A DNA stretch of 19,202 bases from Bacteroidota bacterium (lineage in GTDB: Bacteria > Bacteroidota > Bacteroidia > Chitinophagales > Chitinophagaceae): the NCBI GenBank assembly GCA_023429985.1, contig JAEZCV010000017.1, forward strand, positions 1-19,202, in the 5' to 3' direction. Each line of letters starts with the position of its first letter. Positions within the stretch are counted from its first letter, which is position 1. The position numbers and the translations under genes are program-made. Shown in pieces: positions 6,228 to 14,430 of the stretch. Below the pieces are notes generated by a model. The model ran no database searches and was not told the origin of the DNA. It was given only the letters and a program-made list of their open reading frames with translations.

Positions 6228-9200
6228 ATGAAGACACCACTGGTCGCCTTTATTGCTGCATTCTTATGCACATCCACTTACGCTCAATACATTAAGCCGG
6301 TTAATTCCGGCGAACTTATAGAAAAAGGAATTGAGCTACATGGCGAAGAAAAATATAAAGAAGCTATAGCACTTTACAAACAAATTCCCCACACCGATAC
6401 GAACTATGTTCTGGCTCTTTATGAAATGGCCTATAGCGCATCGCTTGACAGCAACCATGCATTTGCCCTGGCGAGTATAAATGAGGCCCTTACACTTGAC
6501 TACGATGACCTGGGAGTTGAGTTTCTTCAATTGCAGGCTTCTGTGATTGATGATATGGGTAATACGGAAAGAGCCATAAGACTTTATGATTCGGCATTAA
6601 TTAAATATCCAAATGCCCAGAACATACTGCTCAATAAAGCCATATCTTATATACGACTTGACAGGTATAATGAAGCTGAAAAAGTTTTACAAAACCTCTT
6701 ATTACGAAATCCATATTATGCCAGTGCACATTTCAGGTTAGGAATATGCGCCCTTCAAAAAGGTCATATGGCTAAAGCCATGATGTGCTTTTTTACTTAT
6801 CTTATTAATAATCCTTCCGGCCCTTTCCACAATTCGGCTATCAGTATGCTAAGTGAAATAAGCAAAAATACCGATGGTGTAGTGGAACTTGTTTCAAAAA
6901 GAAAAGAGGATGCAGGCAAAGGATTTTCACTTCTGGAACAGATCCTGTTTTCGAAAATTGCATTGGACAAAAATTACAAGGTGCTCACAGGTTTTGATGA
7001 TCCCATTATCCGCCAGCTGCAGGTGATGATGGAAAAACTTCAATACGATTCAAATAACAATGATTTCTGGATGCAGTTTTATGTCCCTTACCTGAAGGCC
7101 ATCTTCGACAAAAAACATTTTGAACCTGCAGTATATTATGCATTTTCAAATGTTGAAATAGACGACATCCAGAAATACCTGAAAAGGAAATCCAAGGAAG
7201 TAAAACAATTTGCAGCTGAAGTAAACAGCATATTTGAAAAAGTGCGCACCACGCGTGAACTTGATTTTCAAAAACGCCAGGCCATGCCTGCCATTTATCA
7301 TTTCAATGATAGAGGACTATTTGCAAAAGGTGAGTTGAACAACAAGGACCTGCCCGAGGGAGTTTGGGAATTCTACCATAAAAACGGGAATGTAAACCTA
7401 ACGGGCCAGTTTAACAGGAATGGCGAAAAAACCGGAAAATGGACTTACTACTTTAACAATGGGAAAATTAATGGTTTTGATAATTGGGTAGATGGCAAGC
7501 AGCATGGTGAAGATGTTACTTACAACAAACAGGGGATTGTAATAGCACGGGCCAATTACGTGAATGGAAATCTTCAAGGTGAAAGAAAGGCATATTTTGA
7601 AGTGGGCCATCTTAAATCTATAACGCCCTACATTAATGGGGTGGAAGAAGGAAAATATGTTGAATACTTCAGCACAGGAAGGAAAAAAGTGGAAGCCCAG
7701 GTAGCAAAAGATAAACTTCATGGTTCTTACAAAACTTTTTATAATAATGGCAACCCGGAGTACATAGTGAATTACGAGAACGGAAAGCTACATGGAAAAT
7801 ATAAATACCATCATGAAAACGGGAAATTAAGTTTCGAATGCACTTATGTTAATGGTGAAATAGAGGGCGAAGGCATTAGCTACCATCCTAACGGAACTCT
7901 TAAAAAGAAATTGAATTACATTAAAGGATTGGCTGAAGGAGAAGAAATTGAATACAATGATGCTGGCGTGATAGTTACAACATCAACCTACAGGAAAGGA
8001 AAGATTGATGGAACAACCAAATTTTTTGATGACGATGGTAAACTATATTCAACCTTTCAATACGACAATGCAGTTTTAAAAGAAGCTAAATATTTCGATA
8101 AAAAAGGAAACCTGGTTTCAACATCAACAAGAAAAAGCAAATTAATCGACCTTTTTGTTTATTCCCCGCAAGGCATTAAACGATCTTCCGTAACATATAA
8201 TGACGACTTAAATATCACTGGAAAGAATACTTTTTTCTTTCCATCGGGAAAAATAAAAGAAACCAATTCATATAAAGATGGTAAGCTGGAAGGCATATCC
8301 ACTGGATATTTTCCCAATGGCAAAAAGAAATATGAGTTAACCTACAGTAATGGTGAACGAAACGGCCTTTCCCGATATTTCTATGCAAACGGACAGCTAC
8401 AGTCTGAAGCCTGGTATGTAAACGATAACCTGTACGGAGATTTTATTGAATACAATGAAAAAGGAGTAGTTATTATAAAAAGTTATTACCAGGATGGAGA
8501 ACTTCATGGCACACGTACATGGTATTATGCAAATGGAAAACTGAACGACGAAGAAATTTATAATAATGGATGGCTAACAGGATTAAAAGATTATGACACC
8601 ACAGGGAAATTGCTTTATTCAGTGGAGTTCAGGGAAGGAAAAGGGAAATACTCAGGCGTATATTTTAACAACAAGATAAGTGTAGATGGAGAGATGCTTA
8701 ATGGCCAGTTACATGGCAAGTTCACAGGATATTATGCTGATGGTTCCATCTCCTCGGAAAAAACCTATGAATATGGAAGACTTCACGGTGCATATATAGA
8801 ATATAATATTGATGGGCGACCTGGTATAAAGGGACAATACCATTATGGCGATCGTACAGGAACCTGGATGTATTATACTTTGAATGGCAAATTATGGAAA
8901 ACAGAAAACTATACTGATGGTTTACTGGAAGGAAAATTAATTTTTTATAACGATGCCGGTGGGGTGGAAATAGAGAACACTTATAAAAATGGTGAGCGTA
9001 ATGGTATTTCAAAACGGTTTTACGAGGATGGGCAGCTGGCCTATGAGTATTATTACAAGGACGATGAAATTACAGGGTATAGTTATCTCGGCACCGATGG
9101 TAAAATGGTACCTGTTTTAGAATTACCGGGAAGTAATGGAAAATTCATTGCCTATTACCAGAACGGAAACAAAGCTGCCGAAATGGAATACGTAGATGGT

Positions 9201-9512
9201 TCTCTACATGGAAATTATGTTCGTTACCACCCTAATGGAAAAATCCAATACCAGAGCACCGAGCTTTATGGTCATACAGATGGAAAGGTAACTGAATATT
9301 TTGCCGATGGATCGGTTCTGTCAACTTATACCTACATCCTGGGCGAGGCAGACGGTCCATTCAAATTGTATCATAAAAATGGAAAGGTAAAAGAAGAAGG
9401 CTCCTATGAACTTGGCTATTATAACGGCGATCGCAGGATTTATGATGAAAATAGCAAGCTTGTACAAACATTAAGTTATTACCAGGGCGTACTTATTAAA
9501 TCTACAAAATGA
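6228..9512 (+). CDS. Exported TPR and MORN_2 (YwqK-type) repeat protein, 1094 residues
   Basis: A large exported repeat protein. A signal peptide ends ...STYA with predicted cleavage before Gln20. Residues about 24-200 contain five TPR-like helical pairs, and about 200-350 is a helical linker. From about 355, and clearly from residue 378 to the end, there are about 30 MORN_2 units of roughly 24 residues following the pattern G-x-x-x-x-Y-x-x-N-G-K-x-x-x-x-x-x-Y-x-x-G-x-x-x (for example GKWTYYFNNGKING, GISTGYFPNGKKKY). Units 10-12, 18-19 and 25 are degenerate. Such repeats form elongated beta structures; annotation pipelines often call them YwqK-family antitoxin, which is not supported here because the protein is exported and has no toxin partner. 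There is no T9SS sorting domain, so it may stay periplasmic. It is the first gene of the operon, overlapping the next by ATGA. Confidence 0.9.
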   Translation: MKTPLVAFIAAFLCTSTYAQYIKPVNSGELIEKGIELHGEEKYKEAIALYKQIPHTDTNYVLALYEMAYSASLDSNHAFALASINEALTLDYDDLGVEFLQLQASVIDDMGNTERAIRLYDSALIKYPNAQNILLNKAISYIRLDRYNEAEKVLQNLLLRNPYYASAHFRLGICALQKGHMAKAMMCFFTYLINNPSGPFHNSAISMLSEISKNTDGVVELVSKRKEDAGKGFSLLEQILFSKIALDKNYKVLTGFDDPIIRQLQVMMEKLQYDSNNNDFWMQFYVPYLKAIFDKKHFEPAVYYAFSNVEIDDIQKYLKRKSKEVKQFAAEVNSIFEKVRTTRELDFQKRQAMPAIYHFNDRGLFAKGELNNKDLPEGVWEFYHKNGNVNLTGQFNRNGEKTGKWTYYFNNGKINGFDNWVDGKQHGEDVTYNKQGIVIARANYVNGNLQGERKAYFEVGHLKSITPYINGVEEGKYVEYFSTGRKKVEAQVAKDKLHGSYKTFYNNGNPEYIVNYENGKLHGKYKYHHENGKLSFECTYVNGEIEGEGISYHPNGTLKKKLNYIKGLAEGEEIEYNDAGVIVTTSTYRKGKIDGTTKFFDDDGKLYSTFQYDNAVLKEAKYFDKKGNLVSTSTRKSKLIDLFVYSPQGIKRSSVTYNDDLNITGKNTFFFPSGKIKETNSYKDGKLEGISTGYFPNGKKKYELTYSNGERNGLSRYFYANGQLQSEAWYVNDNLYGDFIEYNEKGVVIIKSYYQDGELHGTRTWYYANGKLNDEEIYNNGWLTGLKDYDTTGKLLYSVEFREGKGKYSGVYFNNKISVDGEMLNGQLHGKFTGYYADGSISSEKTYEYGRLHGAYIEYNIDGRPGIKGQYHYGDRTGTWMYYTLNGKLWKTENYTDGLLEGKLIFYNDAGGVEIENTYKNGERNGISKRFYEDGQLAYEYYYKDDEITGYSYLGTDGKMVPVLELPGSNGKFIAYYQNGNKAAEMEYVDGSLHGNYVRYHPNGKIQYQSTELYGHTDGKVTEYFADGSVLSTYTYILGEADGPFKLYHKNGKVKEEGSYELGYYNGDRRIYDENSKLVQTLSYYQGVLIKSTK

Positions 9513-11410
9513 ACAGATCAAAAATAGTCTTTACCCTTATGGTAATGTTGTACTGTTATACGGTAACAGGGCAAACAGACTGGAAACAGAAATTTCCAAA
9601 TGCCGATGCAGTTTATACTAATGTGGTGCGTGATATTAATATTGTTAAACAGGATGGTAAATGGGTAGCAATTTCAGTACATTCCGAAGAACTTGTGTAT
9701 CTCACTGACAAATCTCTCAGGATGATGTCGAGAGGCCGCATATACCACAGCACATTTAATGAATTGAAAAAATGGGATGCGTTTACCAAATTAAACAGCA
9801 ACAAAAAAATAAAGGTTTCCAATACAACTACAGCAAGCAGTACTGATGACTATATTTTTTATGATGATACAAAGGCAACTTCATTTGATTTTGCCGGTGC
9901 TGAAGTAAATGCAAAAAGATATATAGAATATGAGATCTTGTTGAATGATATTCATTTGCTTTCACCCCACTATTTTGAAAGGTATTTTCCCGTGGCCGAG
10001 GGAGAAGTTCGAATTACTTTCCCCTCTGAAATAAAAATGAAATACATAATAAAGGGTGACCATGCTTCTAAAGTAAACTTTTCAGAAACAACTAAAAGGA
10101 ACAAAACTACATGGTCCTTCAAAATGAAAGATGCGGAAAGTTATCCTTCCTTCCCAAACGCCCCGGATAATTCCTATTATGCAACGCATGTTATTTACTA
10201 TGTGGAACAGGTAAAGGAAAATAATGAATGGCAGAATTTTCTTTCTTCGCCAAAAGACCTGCACAGTTATAATTACAATTACATTAAGGATTTGAATAAA
10301 AACCTCAGTACTGAATTAAAAACACTTGCTGAAAAGATCACTGCAGGATCGGGTTCGGATGAAGAAAAAGCCAGGCGCATTTACAGGTGGGTACAGACAA
10401 ACATTAAATATGTTGCCTTTGAGGATGGACTGGAAGGTTTTATTCCACGCGATGCAAGCCTGGTTTGCAACCGACGATATGGCGATTGTAAGGATATGAG
10501 CAGTGTACTTACTGCCATGCTGAATCATGTAGGCGTTCCCGCTTATTTTACATGGATAGGAACCAGGGACATACCTTACGACTATACCGAAGTTCCCTTA
10601 CCTATTGTAGATAACCATATGATTTGCGCCATTAAACTCAATAACGAATTTGTATTTCTGGATGGAACTGATAATGGATGCATTTTTGGTTTTCCTCCTT
10701 CAGCAATCCAGGGAAAGCAGGCAATGATTTCTATGGGAGAAAATAAATTCGAAATTGTGCGCGTACCTGTTATTGAACCATCGCGTAATATAAATGCAGA
10801 TACAACCTTTTTTGAATTGACGGAAAACGGAATCATTGGCCGTATCAGCGTTAATTTAACAGGATACCTTGCGTCTGACCTTTACTCCACACTGAATGCA
10901 AGAAATGAAAAAGACCATAATGATTATTTCAAGGCCAGGCTGGAACGGGCCAACAATAAAATAAAATTTAAAAACTGGAAATGGAATATCACAGATGACC
11001 ATAATAACGCAACCATTAGTGCAGATTTTGAACTGCCGGACTTCGCCAAGCAACTTAACAACGAATGGTTCTTAAATATGAACATGGCGCGTCTTTTTGA
11101 AAATATAATTGTTGAAGAAAAAAGGAAAATGGCCATTACTTACAGTTACCAGTCCACCTATCGTATTGTAACGGCTTTGAAAATTCCGGATGGCTACAAA
11201 CTTACCTACCTCCCACCCAGCGACAGTTTGTATAATGATGCCTGGGGATTTAATTTGCAATATTCAGTGGAAGACAATACAATTTACCTAACACAGGAAT
11301 TTGTTACAGATAAATTAATGACAATGCCGCACCAGTTCGCGGATCTTAATAAGGTAACTGCCCGGCTTAGTTCCAACTATAAACAAACAATTGTTCTATC
11401 TAAAAAATAA
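9509..11410 (+). CDS. Exported DUF3857/transglutaminase-like protein, catalytically intact
   Basis: A 633-residue exported protein. The signal peptide ends ...YTVTG with predicted cleavage before Gln22. Residues about 45-230 form a DUF3857-type beta domain, about 275-400 is a transglutaminase-like papain-fold domain, and about 420-633 is a C-terminal beta-rich region. The catalytic triad is visible: Cys327 in YGDCKDMSS, His370 in DNHMICAI and Asp385 in FLDGTD. Members of this superfamily can be proteases, amidases or cross-linkers, and the reaction here is unknown. The start codon overlaps the stop of the MORN gene (ATGA), and the next gene, a diverged paralogue, starts after 2 nt. Tandem DUF3857 genes are common in Bacteroidota; the MORN partner suggests that protein, or something bound to it, as a substrate, which is inference. 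Confidence 0.9.
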   Translation: MNRSKIVFTLMVMLYCYTVTGQTDWKQKFPNADAVYTNVVRDINIVKQDGKWVAISVHSEELVYLTDKSLRMMSRGRIYHSTFNELKKWDAFTKLNSNKKIKVSNTTTASSTDDYIFYDDTKATSFDFAGAEVNAKRYIEYEILLNDIHLLSPHYFERYFPVAEGEVRITFPSEIKMKYIIKGDHASKVNFSETTKRNKTTWSFKMKDAESYPSFPNAPDNSYYATHVIYYVEQVKENNEWQNFLSSPKDLHSYNYNYIKDLNKNLSTELKTLAEKITAGSGSDEEKARRIYRWVQTNIKYVAFEDGLEGFIPRDASLVCNRRYGDCKDMSSVLTAMLNHVGVPAYFTWIGTRDIPYDYTEVPLPIVDNHMICAIKLNNEFVFLDGTDNGCIFGFPPSAIQGKQAMISMGENKFEIVRVPVIEPSRNINADTTFFELTENGIIGRISVNLTGYLASDLYSTLNARNEKDHNDYFKARLERANNKIKFKNWKWNITDDHNNATISADFELPDFAKQLNNEWFLNMNMARLFENIIVEEKRKMAITYSYQSTYRIVTALKIPDGYKLTYLPPSDSLYNDAWGFNLQYSVEDNTIYLTQEFVTDKLMTMPHQFADLNKVTARLSSNYKQTIVLSKK

Positions 11411-11412
11411 TT

Positions 11413-13362
11413 ATGAGAAATATTATTCTGGGGCTAGTTTTCCTAATAAGCATTGGTACCTATGCCCAGTCCGGAATTAACAGGTTTCAATGGATTGCAA
11501 ATCCGGGAATTCATAAAATTCCGGATGAATTTAAAGAAGCGGCGGCCGTTTTTGTTGCAGACCAGAGGTTTGTAGAATTTGCATTTGAAAAGGAAGAACT
11601 TTTTCTTTATAAAACCATGCACAGGGTTATACACCTGAATAATGACCGCGGAATTGAAAGCTTTAATAAAATATACATTCCATTTGATGATGGCATGACC
11701 ATGGTGGATATGAAGGCGCGTACCATTCTTCCAAACGGAAAGGTTATGGAAGTTGATAAAAAGAATATAAAGGATATTACTGACGAAGACGGACAGTTCA
11801 AAATATTTGCGGTGGATGGAATAACACCGGGAAGTGAAGTGGAATATTATTATACAATAAAAAGGCCACCATCCTTTTTTGGAAGAGAAATACTTTCTGC
11901 AAGCCTTCCTGTAATGATGGCGAAATTTGAACTTGTTGCACCGGAACACCTGGTGTTTGAAGCAATGAGTTTTAATGGACTTGCCGGAGGAAGAGATACA
12001 ATGATTGGTGAAAAACGATATATCACCATTCAGGACAATAACCTGAAAGGTTTGTCCGAAGAGAAGTATTCCATGTACCAGTCAAACCTTAAACGTGTAG
12101 AATATAAATTATCCTACAACATAGCTCGTTCTAAGTCGGAAAGACTTTTCACATGGAATGAGCTTTCAAAAAGACTGCATGAAATCTATAATATTACCAA
12201 TAGTAAGGAAGATAAAAAGATCCAGGATCTGTTAAATGATATTAATATAAAATCCGCCTCTACTGATGAAGCAAAGATCAGGGTCATTGAAAATTATATG
12301 AAGAAAAATTTTATCACCAAGGACGACATCCCCAGTACCGATGCCGAGGACCTGGGAAAAGTGATAAAACTGAAAATGGCAAGTGAAAGAGCAACTATAA
12401 AATTATATCTTGCTTTGTTCAGGGCTGCAGGAATTGAATACCAGCTTGTATTGGCAGGTGATCGAAGCAATTTTGCAGTGGAAAGGTCATTTGAAAACTG
12501 GAATAATGCCAAAAATTTCCTGGTGCATTTTCCATCTACGGGAAAATCTCTGGCTCCGATAGCCTCAGTTTACAGGTATCCATGGATACCTCCTACCTGG
12601 GCGGGCACTAACGGGTTATATTGTATTTCAACCACCATTGGAAATTTCACCACTTCAATTGGAGAGGTTAAGATGATTCCTCTTGAAGCCTACGAACATA
12701 ATTACCTGAACATGGATATGGACCTGGAACTGGACAAGAACGATGAACTGGTAATTAAGGTGAAACAATTGTACGCCGGTTATGCAGCACCTAATTATAA
12801 AATTCCATTTGTTTATATGCCTGCCGACCAGCAGGATGATGTTTTGAAACAGATGATCAAATTTGGAAGCAATACGGAAAACATTATTTCACATTCATTT
12901 GAGAACAAGGAAATGGAACAAAAAGATCCATACAAACCTTTTGTGATCAATGCATCTGTAAAAGCATCCAACCTGGTTGAACATGCCGGTCCGAAACTGA
13001 TCATTAAAATTGGAGAAGTAATTGGCGAACAATCGCAGATGTACGATGCCAAAGAAAGAAATACCAGGATTGATCTTGAATTTCCTCATGCACTGGTACG
13101 CACCATCAGGCTTAAAATACCAGAGGGTTATAAAATTACCAATGCCGATGACCTTAACATCAATATTGTTCACAAGGAAAGTGATGTAGTTACAATGGGT
13201 TTTGTTTCGGGCTATAAACTGAATGGAAATGTATTAACCATTACTGTTGTGGAAGACTACCGAAATTTCGATTACCCAATTGAGCAATATGATACTTTTA
13301 AAAAAGTGATTAATGCAGCAGCAGACTTCAACAAGGTAGTGCTGGTTTTAGAGAAAGGATAG
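11413..13362 (+). CDS. Exported DUF3857 protein with degenerate transglutaminase-like domain
   Basis: A 649-residue exported paralogue of the preceding protein. The signal peptide ends ...GTYA with cleavage before Gln20. A DUF3857-type region spans about 50-190 (YKTMHRVIHLNNDRGIESFN and ILPNGKVMEVDKKNIKDITD). The transglutaminase-like fold is still traceable at about 265-400, but the triad is gone. The segment matching YGDCKDMSSVLTAML reads MASERATIKLYLALF, so Cys becomes Glu325. By hydrophobic-pattern alignment the His position carries Lys or Ala in WNNAKNFLVHF, and the Asp position carries Ala in KSLAPIAS. It is probably a pseudoenzyme acting as a scaffold or regulator. It is the last gene of the operon, 2 nt after its neighbour, and a strong terminator follows. 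The hand alignment is clear at the Cys and less certain at the other two positions. Confidence 0.87.
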   Translation: MRNIILGLVFLISIGTYAQSGINRFQWIANPGIHKIPDEFKEAAAVFVADQRFVEFAFEKEELFLYKTMHRVIHLNNDRGIESFNKIYIPFDDGMTMVDMKARTILPNGKVMEVDKKNIKDITDEDGQFKIFAVDGITPGSEVEYYYTIKRPPSFFGREILSASLPVMMAKFELVAPEHLVFEAMSFNGLAGGRDTMIGEKRYITIQDNNLKGLSEEKYSMYQSNLKRVEYKLSYNIARSKSERLFTWNELSKRLHEIYNITNSKEDKKIQDLLNDINIKSASTDEAKIRVIENYMKKNFITKDDIPSTDAEDLGKVIKLKMASERATIKLYLALFRAAGIEYQLVLAGDRSNFAVERSFENWNNAKNFLVHFPSTGKSLAPIASVYRYPWIPPTWAGTNGLYCISTTIGNFTTSIGEVKMIPLEAYEHNYLNMDMDLELDKNDELVIKVKQLYAGYAAPNYKIPFVYMPADQQDDVLKQMIKFGSNTENIISHSFENKEMEQKDPYKPFVINASVKASNLVEHAGPKLIIKIGEVIGEQSQMYDAKERNTRIDLEFPHALVRTIRLKIPEGYKITNADDLNINIVHKESDVVTMGFVSGYKLNGNVLTITVVEDYRNFDYPIEQYDTFKKVINAAADFNKVVLVLEKG

Positions 13363-13385
13363 AAATAAAAATTTGATATTTTATT

Positions 13386-13418
13386 AGGGAGGCTTCAAAG
13401 GAATGTCTCCCTTTTTTT
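13386..13418 (+). terminator. Intrinsic terminator of the three-gene operon
   Basis: AGGGAGGC (13386..13393) pairs with GTCTCCCT (13405..13412) over 8 bp with one G-T wobble and an 11-nt loop, followed by a run of seven T (13412..13418). It lies 24 bp after the stop of the third gene. Confidence 0.88.
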
Positions 13419-13450
13419 GGTTCAATTTCAATCACAACAGGCCTTAAACC

Positions 13451-13489
13451 CTTCCGGTAAGCCCATCTCCCAATTTAAATACCCGGAAG
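13451..13489. other. Inverted repeat CTTCCGG / CCGGAAG
   Basis: Perfect 7-bp arms (13451..13457 and 13483..13489) are separated by 25 nt, in the gap between the operon terminator and the next gene. There is no adjoining T-run. Its function is unknown, and it may be a relic of a repeat element. Confidence 0.3.
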
Positions 13490-13592
13490 TCCATCATGCT
13501 GTACTTTCACATGTTTGTTTTAAAATACCTGCTCTATCCATACAAAACCAGGAACTATCATTTATATTCATAAACCAAATGATTTATTAAAT

Positions 13593-13623
13593 AATAGCCT
13601 GAGCAGATCCTGGCAAGGCTATT
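13593..13623 (+). promoter_or_regulatory. Perfect 8-bp hairpin just upstream of the 13636 gene
   Basis: AATAGCCT (13593..13600) and AGGCTATT (13616..13623) are perfect complements around a 15-nt loop, ending 12 nt before ATG 13636. It is either a leader hairpin, if transcription starts upstream, or a regulator-binding dyad. I could not find a convincing promoter to decide between these. Confidence 0.4.
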
Positions 13624-13635
13624 TCCTCTGTTTAT

Positions 13636-14256
13636 ATGAAAAAGTTCAACTATTTTTCTTTGATTTTTGCAGGAATTTTTTGGTTAAACGGAGCAGCACA
13701 GGATTCATCAATTCTAAAATCAAATCCCATCATTTTTGGTGAAATGCATTTGGGGGCCATGGGAGGAAAGGCAGGAGGTTTATCATTGGGTCTCGCACTT
13801 CATTACCAGATAAAGGCAAATCTGATCAGCCTAAGGGCAACATCAAATATAAATTCAAGGATCACCATTCTTTCACCTTATTTACCTTTTCCCTTATTAA
13901 AACCCAAAACAGTTCTAGATGAATTTGCCTTAATGTATGGACTTAGAAAAACCAATGCTTCCAATTCTTTAAGCTTTTCTATTGGCGCTTCCTATAATAT
14001 GTATAAAAGGATTCGGGAAAATATAAATGATCCTGATTATTACGAACGATCAACATATTGGGGTGTGCCTTTTGAAGGTAGTTTTAAGTTTTTTAAGAAG
14101 CGTAAAACTGTGCATAGAATATATTTCATAATTCCCACCGGCAAACCAACTTCCTTTGGAAGAAGCATAGGCATAAAACTAACAGGATCTTTCTCCGAAA
14201 ATTCCTATGGTGGTCTTGCTCTAAGTTATGGACTGGGTTTGCATAAAAGATATTAA
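13636..14256 (+). CDS. Exported beta-rich protein of unknown function
   Basis: A 206-residue protein that I do not recognise. The N-terminal 21 residues are a signal peptide ending LNGAA, with predicted cleavage before Gln22. The mature part alternates short polar turns with amphipathic strands (for example LSLGLALHYQI, LISLRATSNI, LSFSIGASYNM, GGLALSYGLGL) and is rich in Gly, Ser, Tyr and Phe, as in small outer-membrane beta-barrels, though the terminal HKRY is less typical than a final Phe. It appears to be transcribed alone, with a terminator-closed operon upstream, a hairpin just before its ATG, and 174 bp before the next gene. An outer-membrane location is an inference. Confidence 0.7.
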   Translation: MKKFNYFSLIFAGIFWLNGAAQDSSILKSNPIIFGEMHLGAMGGKAGGLSLGLALHYQIKANLISLRATSNINSRITILSPYLPFPLLKPKTVLDEFALMYGLRKTNASNSLSFSIGASYNMYKRIRENINDPDYYERSTYWGVPFEGSFKFFKKRKTVHRIYFIIPTGKPTSFGRSIGIKLTGSFSENSYGGLALSYGLGLHKRY

Positions 14257-14430
14257 CACCTGGAGTTGGTTGAATCAATATCACCCGATTGCTGTTACAA
14301 ATATTTCCTAATCTATTGCCGGTTGAATATCATGATTGCAAGGTCACCTCTTGCACCATTTTATCAGTTTTGAAGTTTTTATTTTATATTGAATATTCTA
14401 AAGCTTCCACATGGTTGCAACTTAAAAGCC

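Noticed and set aside
7359..9500. The repetitive coding region as a recent DNA-level repeat expansion
   Set aside because: The units align as protein but differ widely in nucleotide sequence, so I see no near-identical DNA copies indicating recent duplication.
6228..9512. Naming the MORN protein a YwqK-type antitoxin
   Set aside because: That label comes from repeat similarity only. This protein is exported, very long, carries TPRs and is followed by DUF3857 genes rather than a toxin.
11443..11949. 168-codon minus-strand open frame
   Set aside because: It is antisense to the second DUF3857 gene, with a composition heavy in Cys, Phe, Ile and Tyr typical of a shadow frame, and no recognisable domain.
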